The position numbers and the translations under genes are program-made. Positions 1 to 5,292 of a DNA stretch of 5,292 nucleotides are shown here, piece by piece. Below the pieces are notes generated by a model that was given only the letters and a program-made list of their open reading frames with translations, was not told the origin of the DNA and did not search any database. Each line of letters begins with the position of its first letter. Position 1 is the stretch's first letter. This DNA comes from an uncultured Streptococcus sp. (GTDB lineage: Bacteria; Bacillota; Bacilli; Lactobacillales; Streptococcaceae): positions 1 through 5,292 of the forward strand of contig NZ_CAUFJQ010000115.1 of assembly GCF_959025735.1 (NCBI RefSeq), read 5' to 3'.

Positions 1-389
1 TTTTCCAATTTGGATGGTTGAAAGTAAATATATAAGGGATAATCCTTCCCTAAGAGACTCAACTGCCCTTCTAATAGGATTTGCTGATTGTCCGCATAGA
101 CCTTGTAGTCGGACAGCTTATATTTTTTCAGGAGTGATTTGATGGTATCATTGAGTTGATCCCGAGTTGTCGTCATAGTTCCAACTTTGACATCTTTGGT
201 GCCAACTGTTTGATGAAGCTGACTAACATCTTCTCTTGGCGTCGCTAAGCGTCCTTGCACAACTAAAGCCAAGGCTAAGAGAAGGCTGACCAAACCTAAA
301 AATAACCATTTCCAAATATTGATTTTTTGAAGGAATGGGACCTTCTCTTTGATGGGATTATTTTTGACTCCAAGTTTTTTTCGTGGCAT
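1..389 (-). CDS. ypmS: YpmS-like DUF2140 membrane protein (partial, C-terminus outside window)
   Basis: I translated this reading frame by hand from the ATG at 389; it stays open to the window edge, giving 129 complete codons. The protein begins with a basic segment (MPRKKLGVKN), has one membrane-spanning segment at about residues 27-46 (WKWLFLGLVSLLLALALVV), then a soluble part expected outside the membrane with the pattern VKVGTMTTTRDQLNDTI and a YKVYADNQQILLEG strand-like stretch. This matches the YpmS / DUF2140 family, whose members are about 190 residues, so roughly a third is missing. The function is unknown in the family. The start is well supported by GGAG seven bases upstream (397-400), which lies inside the end of ypmR. 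The gene overlaps the last 32 bases of ypmR in another frame. In Bacillus subtilis ypmR and ypmS are also neighbours, which supports both calls. The family call rests on recalled similarity and on the neighbour. Confidence 0.85.
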   Translation of the reverse strand, partial: MPRKKLGVKNNPIKEKVPFLQKINIWKWLFLGLVSLLLALALVVQGRLATPREDVSQLHQTVGTKDVKVGTMTTTRDQLNDTIKSLLKKYKLSDYKVYADNQQILLEGQLSLLGKDYPLYIYFQPSKLE

Positions 390-1200
390 TGATTTTCTCC
401 AATATTGCTTGTTTCATCTTTTCATAGCCCGTATTGTTGGGGTGGAAACTATCCTCTTCATACAGGGCATCATTGATAACGGTTGTCTTCCCATCACTGA
501 TTTCTGATACGCCCATTTTGCCATCAATTCCTTTATAGAGTAGGTCATTGATCGGAACGAAATAAACCTGATCAAATTGCGCAATGGTTTCTTCCGTCGT
601 CTCATTCCAACGATCGACAGCCGTCTGGATATTAGTTAATTCAGGAAAATTCAGGTAAAGAGGATTGTAGATCCCCACTACATAAATGGGAAGATGGGGA
701 TTGTCCTTTCTGGCCTTTGTAATAATTTCTTTGAGGTTCGCTGTATAATTCTTGAGCGGCTTTTGGATATCTGATAGAGAAAAATCACTCAGATGATCGA
801 CAACAACTTTGCGCAGATCATTTCCCCCAACCGTTAAGGTCATGACACGCGCCTTTTTGAGATCCTTCTGAAGATCTGTTTTCTTCTTGAGTCGATCTAA
901 GATCTGAGCGCTTGTATTTCCAGCTACTCCATAGTTGACAGGTTGGTACTGGCCGTCATTTTCATTGGACAGGCTTTGGGCAAGGATGGGCACAAAGCCC
1001 CCTTGCTTGGTGCTATCTCCTACTCCTTCGGTTAGTGAATCTCCTAGAGCTACATAAGTATAGGTGATTTCTTTCGCAGCTGTTTTGGGCTTGGTCATGC
1101 GAGGAGATGCAGTTGGTAGCAAAGCACGAAATAGAAAGACAAAGACAAGAAGGCTGGTTAAAAAGAAAACCAAGCCTTGCATCATTTTTTTAAGATTCAT
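358..1200 (-). CDS. ypmR: Membrane-anchored SGNH/GDSL hydrolase (YpmR-like lipase/acylhydrolase)
   Basis: The 280-residue protein has a single hydrophobic segment at about residues 8-28 that should act as an uncleaved signal anchor or signal peptide, placing the catalytic domain outside the cell membrane. The SGNH-family blocks are all visible: block I ALGDSLTEGVGD with the nucleophile Ser55, block II NYGVAGNTS with an oxyanion-hole glycine around Gly94, block III TVGGNDL with Asn127, and block V DSFHP with Asp250 and His253. An intact active site suggests an esterase, lipase or related acyl-group hydrolase; the natural substrate is unknown. It lies 14 bases after pyrC and overlaps ypmS by 32 bases. 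The ATG at 1200 is preferred because it keeps the whole signal anchor, but its ribosome binding site is unusually distant. Methionines 6 and 7 are alternatives without any visible binding site. The enzyme class is confident; the symbol rests on the conserved ypmR-ypmS pairing. Confidence 0.9.
   Translation of the reverse strand: MNLKKMMQGLVFFLTSLLVFVFLFRALLPTASPRMTKPKTAAKEITYTYVALGDSLTEGVGDSTKQGGFVPILAQSLSNENDGQYQPVNYGVAGNTSAQILDRLKKKTDLQKDLKKARVMTLTVGGNDLRKVVVDHLSDFSLSDIQKPLKNYTANLKEIITKARKDNPHLPIYVVGIYNPLYLNFPELTNIQTAVDRWNETTEETIAQFDQVYFVPINDLLYKGIDGKMGVSEISDGKTTVINDALYEEDSFHPNNTGYEKMKQAILEKINATKKTWSQK
397..400 (-). promoter_or_regulatory. Ribosome binding site of ypmS inside ypmR
   Basis: On the minus strand the sequence GGAGAAAATCA precedes ATG at 389, which is a good Shine-Dalgarno core with a 7-base spacing. 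It lies within the coding region of ypmR, 37 bases or more before that gene's stop codon. Ribosomes finishing ypmR therefore pass over the ypmS start, consistent with coupled translation of the pair. It fixes the ypmS start, which would otherwise be uncertain. Confidence 0.8.
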
Positions 1201-1214
1201 ATAAATACGATCGC

Positions 1215-2483
1215 TTATCCTTGAAAAATCACTTGTCCATCACAGATTGTATAAGCAACTTTCCCTTTTAATGTTTCACCCACAAATGGTGAATTGCCCG
1301 CTTTTGAAGCGAAATGATCCGATACCAGACGATCTGCTTCTGGATCAAAGATGGTCAAATCTGCCGGTCCACCCACTGCAATATATCCGGCATCAAAATC
1401 ATAGAGACGGGCTGGATTATAGGACATCTTTTCAAGCAATTGCATCAGGCTTAAATGGCCTGCATGCACCAAGTAGGTCAAACCAAGAGAAAGCGAAGTT
1501 TCAAGCCCAGTCATTCCAGATGGTGCTTTGGTAATATCAGGAACATTCTTCTCATCCGCATGGTGAGGCGCGTGGTCAGTCGCAATCACGGAGATGACGC
1601 CTGACTTCAAGCCTTCAATCACTGCTAGACGGTCAGATTCCAAGCGAAGAGGTGGATTCATCTTAGCATTGCTTCCCTTAGTCAAGAGCAGACTTTCTGT
1701 TTTCGAAAAGTGTTGAGGTGCCACTTCTGCCGTCACATGAGCTCCTAATCCTTGGGCAAATTCCACCACCTTGACACTTTCTTCCTTGGAAAGGTGTTGG
1801 ATATGGAGGTGAGCACCTGTCGCATGGGCAATCATGGCATCACGCGCAGCCATTGAATATTCGGCTACACCCGTCGCCCCACAGACATGGAAGTGTTCCT
1901 TAGCAATGTTTTCATTCAAACCTAGAATGCCATTCAACTCAGGGTCTTCTTCATGCAGACTAATAAAGGTCCCTAGACGCTTAGCTTCTTCCAAGGCTTG
2001 GCGGACAACCTTAGTACTTTGAAGGGGAATCCCATCATCTGAAAATCCTACTGCACCAGCCTTAAGCAGGCCTTCAAAATCTGTTAGGTGTTGACCGTCA
2101 AAGTTCTTAGTCACCGTCGCTACCGTATGAATGTGGAGATTTTCCTTGGCTGCAGAAGCTAAGACTTCTTCTAAGGTAGCAATATCTGAAATGGTCGGAT
2201 TGGTATTGGCCATCATAACCACTCGAGTAAAACCACCAGCAGCTGCGGCTAAGGCACCCGTATGGATGTCTTCTTTATGAGTTTGACCGGGTTCACGGAA
2301 ATGCACGTGTACATCGATCAAACCAGGAGCAACCACCAGACCAGTAGCATCAAGGACTTCTTGTCCATCCGTTGGGAGGTTTTTAGCGATCTCTACAATT
2401 TTCTTTCCTTCAATGCGAAGATCACAGACTTGATCCAAGCCAGTTTTGGGATCCATTACGCGACCATTTTTAATGACAACCAT
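1215..2483 (-). CDS. pyrC: Dihydroorotase (class I, Bacillus type)
   Basis: This cytosolic zinc enzyme closes N-carbamoyl-aspartate to dihydroorotate, the third step of de novo pyrimidine synthesis. The 422 residues fit the class I bacterial enzymes (about 425-430) rather than the shorter E. coli type. The metal and substrate motifs are in place: DVHVHFREPG with His59 and His61 and substrate-binding Arg63, MANTNP with Asn93, GFSDDG with the bridging Asp149/Asp150 pair, SLHEED with His177, IQHLS with His230, MNPPLR around residue 276, and ATDHAPHH with catalytic Asp303. The C-terminal DLTIFDP and GKVAYTICDG segments form the usual amidohydrolase beta-sandwich end. The start at 2483 is fixed by AAAGGAG (2496-2490), which shares bases with the mutX stop codon 11 bases away. 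Other pyr genes are not in the window and no PyrR-type attenuator is visible ahead of it. Confidence 0.97.
   Translation of the reverse strand: MVVIKNGRVMDPKTGLDQVCDLRIEGKKIVEIAKNLPTDGQEVLDATGLVVAPGLIDVHVHFREPGQTHKEDIHTGALAAAAGGFTRVVMMANTNPTISDIATLEEVLASAAKENLHIHTVATVTKNFDGQHLTDFEGLLKAGAVGFSDDGIPLQSTKVVRQALEEAKRLGTFISLHEEDPELNGILGLNENIAKEHFHVCGATGVAEYSMAARDAMIAHATGAHLHIQHLSKEESVKVVEFAQGLGAHVTAEVAPQHFSKTESLLLTKGSNAKMNPPLRLESDRLAVIEGLKSGVISVIATDHAPHHADEKNVPDITKAPSGMTGLETSLSLGLTYLVHAGHLSLMQLLEKMSYNPARLYDFDAGYIAVGGPADLTIFDPEADRLVSDHFASKAGNSPFVGETLKGKVAYTICDGQVIFQG
1218..1222 (-). promoter_or_regulatory. Distant, weak ribosome binding site of ypmR next to the pyrC stop
   Basis: The only Shine-Dalgarno-like bases ahead of ypmR are AAGGA at 1222-1218, directly before the pyrC stop codon TAA (1217-1215). 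This leaves 17 bases to the ATG at 1200, much longer than the 7-base spacing at ypmS and ung. No better core lies closer. The arrangement suggests that ypmR is translated weakly, or by ribosomes that finish pyrC and re-initiate. A rare ATT start at 1206 would shorten the spacing but is only a formal possibility. Confidence 0.45.
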
Positions 2484-2494
2484 TGCATTCTCCT

Positions 2495-2959
2495 TTATTC
2501 ATAAAAATCAACATGCGACTCTAACAAGCGGTCGCCGTCATAGCGAAACATTGCTGAAAAGAAGGGTTTATCCTCCAACAACCACTCGACAAAGGTGTGG
2601 TCCCCTTCCCAGGTCGGTTTTGAGAGGACTTGATCATAAGGTACCCACTCCAAGGTCCCTTCGTTACACTCGATCAGTTCTCCTTCAAAATCTGTTACCT
2701 TGAAGACATAGGTGTACCAGTCCAAATCTGGAGTAAACTCCGGAAAGGTAATAATCCCTTTCAAAACTGGCTTGGCTCTAAGGCCGGTCTCCTCAAAAAT
2801 TTCACGCGCCGCACACTCCTGTGGGGTTTCCCCGCGTTCTAATTTTCCACCAACTCCGATCCATTTGCCTTCATGGACATCATTGGGCTTTTTATTGCGA
2901 TGCAACATGAGAAATTCTTTCCCATTGTCAATGTAACAAATCGTTGCTAATTGTGGCAT
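2495..2959 (-). CDS. mutX: Nudix hydrolase MutX, 8-oxo-dGTP diphosphatase
   Basis: The 154-residue protein carries a perfect Nudix box, GX5EX7REUXEEXGU, at residues 38-60: Gly38, Glu44, Arg52-Glu53, the metal-binding Glu56-Glu57, Gly59 and Leu60. The length equals that of the pneumococcal MutX, which removes 8-oxo-dGTP from the nucleotide pool and so prevents A:T to C:G transversions. The N-terminal MPQLATICYID start and GKWIGVGGKLERGE context are typical of this subgroup. The start at 2959 follows AGGAG (2970-2966), which overlaps the TAG stop of ung with 9 bases between the two genes; the gene's own TAA stop overlaps the pyrC binding site. Placement between ung and pyrC, as in other streptococci, supports the specific name over a generic Nudix enzyme. 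Substrate preference is inferred from family knowledge. Confidence 0.93.
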   Translation of the reverse strand: MPQLATICYIDNGKEFLMLHRNKKPNDVHEGKWIGVGGKLERGETPQECAAREIFEETGLRAKPVLKGIITFPEFTPDLDWYTYVFKVTDFEGELIECNEGTLEWVPYDQVLSKPTWEGDHTFVEWLLEDKPFFSAMFRYDGDRLLESHVDFYE

Positions 2960-2968
2960 TTCTTTCTC

Positions 2969-3622
2969 CTATCTTAACCAATCAATCGGCTCGCGTCCCG
3001 CCTCTTTCAAAAATTGATTGGTTTTTGAAAAGGGTTGGGAACCAAAGAATCCTCGGTAGGCCGATAAGGGACTCGGGTGAGCTGATTCAAGGACCAAATG
3101 TCGATCGTGGGTAATCAGAGGCTTTTTCTTACGGGCATAAGATCCCCAGAGGATAAAGACAACTGGCTCCTCCAACTCATTGACCACCTTGATCACAGCA
3201 TCTGTGAAAGGCTCCCAAATTTGTCCTGCATGACCATTAGCCTGACCAGCAGGCACTGTCAAACAGGCATTGAGCAAGAGCACTCCTTGCTCTGCCCAAG
3301 AGGTCAGATCATGGGAACGCTTCTCTCCGATATCTGAGCGCAATTCTTTGAGAATATTTTGCAAAGAAGGCGGCGCTTGTACATGATCCGGAACAGAAAA
3401 ACTTAAGCCCTGCGCTTGATCTGGTCCATGGTAGGGGTCTTGGCCTAAGATCAATACCTTGACCTGATCCATCTCTGTCGTCTGCAAGGCCTTAAAGACC
3501 TTGTCACGCGGTGGATAAACCACTCCTTTGCTATAGACTTCATTCATAAAATCATTGATCTGGTGAAAATACCCTTCTGGAAGATGGGATTTGATGGCTT
3601 CATGCCAGGGTGAATGTTGCAT
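2969..3622 (-). CDS. ung: Uracil-DNA glycosylase, family 1
   Basis: This enzyme cuts uracil bases out of DNA, the first step of base excision repair after cytosine deamination or dUMP incorporation. The 217 residues match the usual family 1 length (about 217-230). The defining motifs are complete: GQDPYHGPDQAQGLSFSV at residues 60-77, with the water-activating Asp62 and Tyr64; the uracil-recognising LLLNACLTV with Asn118; FILWGSYARKK; and the DNA-intercalating loop AHPSPLSAYRGFFGS with His182. The start at 3622 follows GGAG (3633-3630) at a 7-base spacing, about 30 bases after the predicted transcription start. It is the first gene of the five-gene unit that continues into mutX, pyrC, ypmR and ypmS. 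Confidence 0.97.
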   Translation of the reverse strand: MQHSPWHEAIKSHLPEGYFHQINDFMNEVYSKGVVYPPRDKVFKALQTTEMDQVKVLILGQDPYHGPDQAQGLSFSVPDHVQAPPSLQNILKELRSDIGEKRSHDLTSWAEQGVLLLNACLTVPAGQANGHAGQIWEPFTDAVIKVVNELEEPVVFILWGSYARKKKPLITHDRHLVLESAHPSPLSAYRGFFGSQPFSKTNQFLKEAGREPIDWLR

Positions 3623-3658
3623 GGAAACTCTCCGCTATCCAATAAATTCTTACCTTTC

Positions 3659-3667
3659 ATTATACCA
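3659..3667 (-). promoter_or_regulatory. Extended -10 promoter of the ung-mutX-pyrC-ypmR-ypmS operon
   Basis: On the minus strand TGGTATAAT is a perfect extended -10 element (TG at 3667-3666, TATAAT at 3664-3659). No good -35 is present; the hexamer at the 17-base spacing is CAGTGG. Transcription should start near 3652, giving a leader of about 30 bases before the ung ATG. It is the only convincing promoter between the glycosyltransferase-like gene's terminator and the operon. Confidence 0.75.
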
Positions 3668-3679
3668 CATTTGGCGCAG

Positions 3680-3690
3680 ATCCACTGGAT
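3680..3690. repeat. Short perfect palindrome ATCCA-C-TGGAT in the -35 region of the ung operon
   Basis: An 11-base inverted repeat with a single central base covers the place where the -35 hexamer would be (3682-3687). It sits between the terminator tract of the preceding gene and the extended -10. It could be a binding site for a regulator, but a palindrome this short can arise by chance and no known operator is recognised. Confidence 0.3.
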
Positions 3691-3722
3691 AAAAAAGAGG
3701 CTGGACATTTTTGTCCAACCTC
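3691..3722 (-). terminator. Rho-independent terminator of the glycosyltransferase-like gene
   Basis: Read on the minus strand, GAGGTTGGACA (3722-3712), loop AAAA (3711-3708) and TGTCCAGCCTC (3707-3697) make an 11-pair stem with one G-U pair, followed by six T (3696-3691). It begins 30 bases after the stop codon at 3753. The plus strand lacks a T tract after the stem, so it acts mainly on the minus strand. This stem resembles a terminator sequence found repeatedly in streptococcal genomes. Confidence 0.92.
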
Positions 3723-3752
3723 AATTTCTGCCTGTCAAACAAGCCAGAGCTT

Positions 3753-5255
3753 TTAGGTATTTTCTTTCTTGGTAAATCCTGCTAGACCGATCGAAGCGAC
3801 TAGTAAAATTTGCGGTAAGAATTGGATGAGGTAGCGGGTCTTCCCGCCTTCAAAGATGGTCAAGAAGAGCAAGCCACCAAAGACCGATAAGGAAAGGAAG
3901 TTAAATTCATCTGTATCTCGACGTTTGAGATAAGCTCCAACCAAACCAGCCGATAGGATGATCCAGATCACCTGCTTCACAAATTCATAATACTTGTACT
4001 GCGGTCGATCAATGCTGAGGAAATAGGTCCGCACCCATTTTGCCAGACCATTATTTTTAGTCAGGGGTGCATAGAGAGGATTGATAAAAGGCGTCTTCTC
4101 ATACTCTACATCTCGGTAAAGCCACCCTAGAGTCGCTTCTGCTACCGTCAAGGATTGCTTGTAGTAGATATGCCCGATCAAACCGAACGGTCCATACTCC
4201 TTGAGACGGCGCTTGATTTCTTTGATCACATTTTCTTTTTTAAAGAGACCATTGTTGTAATCCGAGCGCTTATCCTCATCAATATAGGCTAACAAACCTT
4301 CTTTCATATCTTCTTGGTTGTGCCCCATATCTGTCAAGCCCAGATTGATAAACAAGAGCGGTCCTTTAGCCAGCCCTTCTTGTTTCAAGATCGGTACAAC
4401 TCTTTGATGATTAACCGCCGTATTCAATCCTGTAAAGACAAAACCCGTCATCATCACGGTCACCGTAGCAATCTTTCCAAAGGCCTTCCAATTTCCTCTG
4501 AAGAAGAGTACAGCCCAAAAGGCAATCATGACAATAATCGTCGTTGGACGGATCAACATGGTCACGCCAGATAAGATCCCCAAGCCAACAATCTTCTTCC
4601 AGGAGACTGCTTGATCTTCCTTTAAGAGATCCAAAGCCCACCATAACTGAAGAGCGATCAAAGGAAGTGGCGGAATGTCCGTGTACATGGAATAGAAATA
4701 AGGCGAGTAACAGATCAAGCTCACATAGAAGAGATAGACCAGATCAGCCGTTTTTTGATTGAAATGCTTCTGGGACAGCTTGTACAAGAGGACTGCACCC
4801 AGATTGACATAGAGGATATTGAGAGCCTGCATGACCCACAGACCGCTAGAGCCAAATAAGACATAGAAAAACTTCTCGTAAAGAAAGAGCGGAATGTTAT
4901 TGGGATTGCGACTGAGGTAGTTGGTGATAGAGGATTGCTTAAGAAGATCAAAAGCCCCTTTGAAAACAACCGCAGCATCCCGACGGATAAAGAGCTCCGC
5001 ACAAACCATAACAATCAACTGAAAGACAACCGCTCCAAGTAAGAAGCCTTTTTTATGCCGAGTCAACCAAGCAAAGGCACTCTTTAGCCCATCGCGTTTC
5101 AGCCAGGCTAGCAGAAATAGCAACCCAGCACCTAAAATGGCTAGCCATGAAATCTCTCTCAGATAGGTCACACTGATCAAGAACCAGTGGACCATCACTA
5201 GCAACATGACAACATGAAGCATCCCAAATAGAATACGTTTACTTTTCGATAACAT
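3753..5255 (-). CDS. Polytopic membrane protein, GT-C / family 39-like glycosyltransferase candidate
   Basis: The 500 residues contain about 11-13 hydrophobic segments (roughly 10-30, 36-52, 70-90, 138-158, 172-189, 193-211, 223-252, 261-281, 427-443, 453-469, 478-493) and a large loop at about 285-425. The layout resembles GT-C enzymes that use lipid-linked sugars: an acidic residue in the first big loop (RRDAAVVF, Asp93), an acidic YTDIPPLP motif (Asp193), LIRPT after a membrane helix (Arg236), and a late GGKTRYLIQFLP segment comparable to the GRYL...P ends of family 39 relatives. Donor and acceptor are unknown. It may belong to the streptococcal/lactobacillar family TIGR03766 of uncharacterised integral membrane proteins; this is recalled, not tested. 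It stands alone between two terminators and is not co-transcribed with ung. An in-frame TGA lies 13 bases before the ATG, so no longer start exists. No Shine-Dalgarno sequence is seen, and the start may be leaderless. Confidence 0.8.
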   Translation of the reverse strand: MLSKSKRILFGMLHVVMLLVMVHWFLISVTYLREISWLAILGAGLLFLLAWLKRDGLKSAFAWLTRHKKGFLLGAVVFQLIVMVCAELFIRRDAAVVFKGAFDLLKQSSITNYLSRNPNNIPLFLYEKFFYVLFGSSGLWVMQALNILYVNLGAVLLYKLSQKHFNQKTADLVYLFYVSLICYSPYFYSMYTDIPPLPLIALQLWWALDLLKEDQAVSWKKIVGLGILSGVTMLIRPTTIIVMIAFWAVLFFRGNWKAFGKIATVTVMMTGFVFTGLNTAVNHQRVVPILKQEGLAKGPLLFINLGLTDMGHNQEDMKEGLLAYIDEDKRSDYNNGLFKKENVIKEIKRRLKEYGPFGLIGHIYYKQSLTVAEATLGWLYRDVEYEKTPFINPLYAPLTKNNGLAKWVRTYFLSIDRPQYKYYEFVKQVIWIILSAGLVGAYLKRRDTDEFNFLSLSVFGGLLFLTIFEGGKTRYLIQFLPQILLVASIGLAGFTKKENT

Positions 5256-5261
5256 AGGTCC

Positions 5262-5270
5262 ATTATATCA
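5262..5270 (-). promoter_or_regulatory. Extended -10 promoter directly before the glycosyltransferase-like gene
   Basis: The minus strand shows TGATATAAT (TG at 5270-5269, TATAAT at 5267-5262), a perfect extended -10. The ATG at 5255 follows after only six bases, GGACCT, so the expected transcription start falls at or within a base or two of the A of the start codon. There is no consensus -35; that region (5285-5290) lies in the stem of the upstream terminator. Confidence 0.65.
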
Positions 5271-5292
5271 AAAAAACAGCATTTCTGCTGTT
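5270..5292 (-). terminator. Intrinsic terminator of an unseen upstream gene
   Basis: On the minus strand AACAGCA (5292-5286), loop GAAA (5285-5282) and TGCTGTT (5281-5275) form a perfect 7-pair stem with a GNRA-type loop, followed by a T run to 5270. The stem may extend past the window edge. It would end transcription of a minus-strand gene lying beyond 5292. Its T tract abuts the TG of the next promoter. Confidence 0.75.

Noticed and set aside
414..605. A 63-codon minus-strand frame within ypmR.
   Set aside because: It overlaps the well-supported SGNH hydrolase in another frame, is rich in arginine and serine as expected of out-of-frame translation, and has no family resemblance.
1247..2936. 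Several plus-strand open frames of 60-95 codons opposite pyrC and mutX.
   Set aside because: They are antisense to genes with complete catalytic motifs and show no promoter or binding site of their own.
3676..3690. ATCCAGTGGATCTG on the minus strand, vaguely like a PyrR binding loop, ahead of an operon containing pyrC.
   Set aside because: It lies upstream of the predicted -10, so it would not be in the RNA, and the match to the PyrR consensus is poor.
3691..3722. The GAGGCTGGACA hairpin as a mobile repeat or small RNA.
   Set aside because: Position just after a stop codon, a T tract on one strand only and similarity to common streptococcal terminators explain it fully.
3734..3739. Perfect TTGACA hexamer on the minus strand after the glycosyltransferase-like gene, a possible -35.
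   Set aside because: The hexamer at the 17-base spacing is GGACAA, not a -10, and the strong terminator would lie directly downstream. It is most likely chance.
4411..5014. Open frames of 77-97 codons on both strands inside the glycosyltransferase-like gene.
   Set aside because: They lie in other frames of a clear 500-codon gene, lack ribosome binding sites and show no recognisable protein features.
5220..5222. Methionine 12 as an alternative start of the membrane protein.
   Set aside because: No Shine-Dalgarno bases precede it, and starting there would trim the basic N-terminus of the first membrane segment. The ATG at 5255 fits the promoter better.

Overview
The window looks like a chromosomal core segment of an oral-type Streptococcus (mitis / sanguinis / parasanguinis-like). 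The reasons are the gene order ung-mutX-pyrC, the 154-residue MutX, a ypmR-ypmS pair, strong GGAG-type ribosome binding sites, extended -10 promoters (TGnTATAAT), and a terminator hairpin of the GAGG(C/T)TGGACA type that is common in streptococci. The species cannot be fixed by eye. All supported genes lie on the minus strand, so the biological reading direction runs from position 5292 down to 1.

Region 1 (5292-3691): a small intrinsic terminator of an unseen upstream gene (5270-5292) runs straight into an extended -10 promoter (5262-5270). That promoter would start transcription almost exactly at the ATG of a 500-residue polytopic membrane protein (3753-5255), which resembles a GT-C / family 39-type glycosyltransferase. 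This single-gene unit is closed by a strong terminator (3691-3722).

Region 2 (3690-1): a second extended -10 promoter (3659-3667) drives a tightly packed five-gene run. In order these are ung (uracil-DNA glycosylase), mutX (Nudix hydrolase of oxidised dGTP), pyrC (dihydroorotase), ypmR (membrane-anchored SGNH/GDSL hydrolase) and ypmS (DUF2140-type single-pass membrane protein, cut by the window edge at position 1). Spacings are 9 nt, 11 nt, 14 nt and then a 32-nt overlap, and the ribosome binding sites of mutX and pyrC share bases with the preceding stop codons, so translational coupling is likely.

Taken together, the operon joins removal of uracil from DNA and of 8-oxo-dGTP from the nucleotide pool with one step of pyrimidine synthesis, followed by two envelope-associated proteins of unknown substrate. 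No RNA genes, CRISPR arrays, insertion sequences or prophage parts are visible. There is no gene-free stretch over 300 bases; the only sizeable intergenic region is 3623-3752. I do not see a clearly novel system. The most notable points are the predicted leaderless start of the membrane glycosyltransferase-like gene and the overlapped ypmR-ypmS pair.
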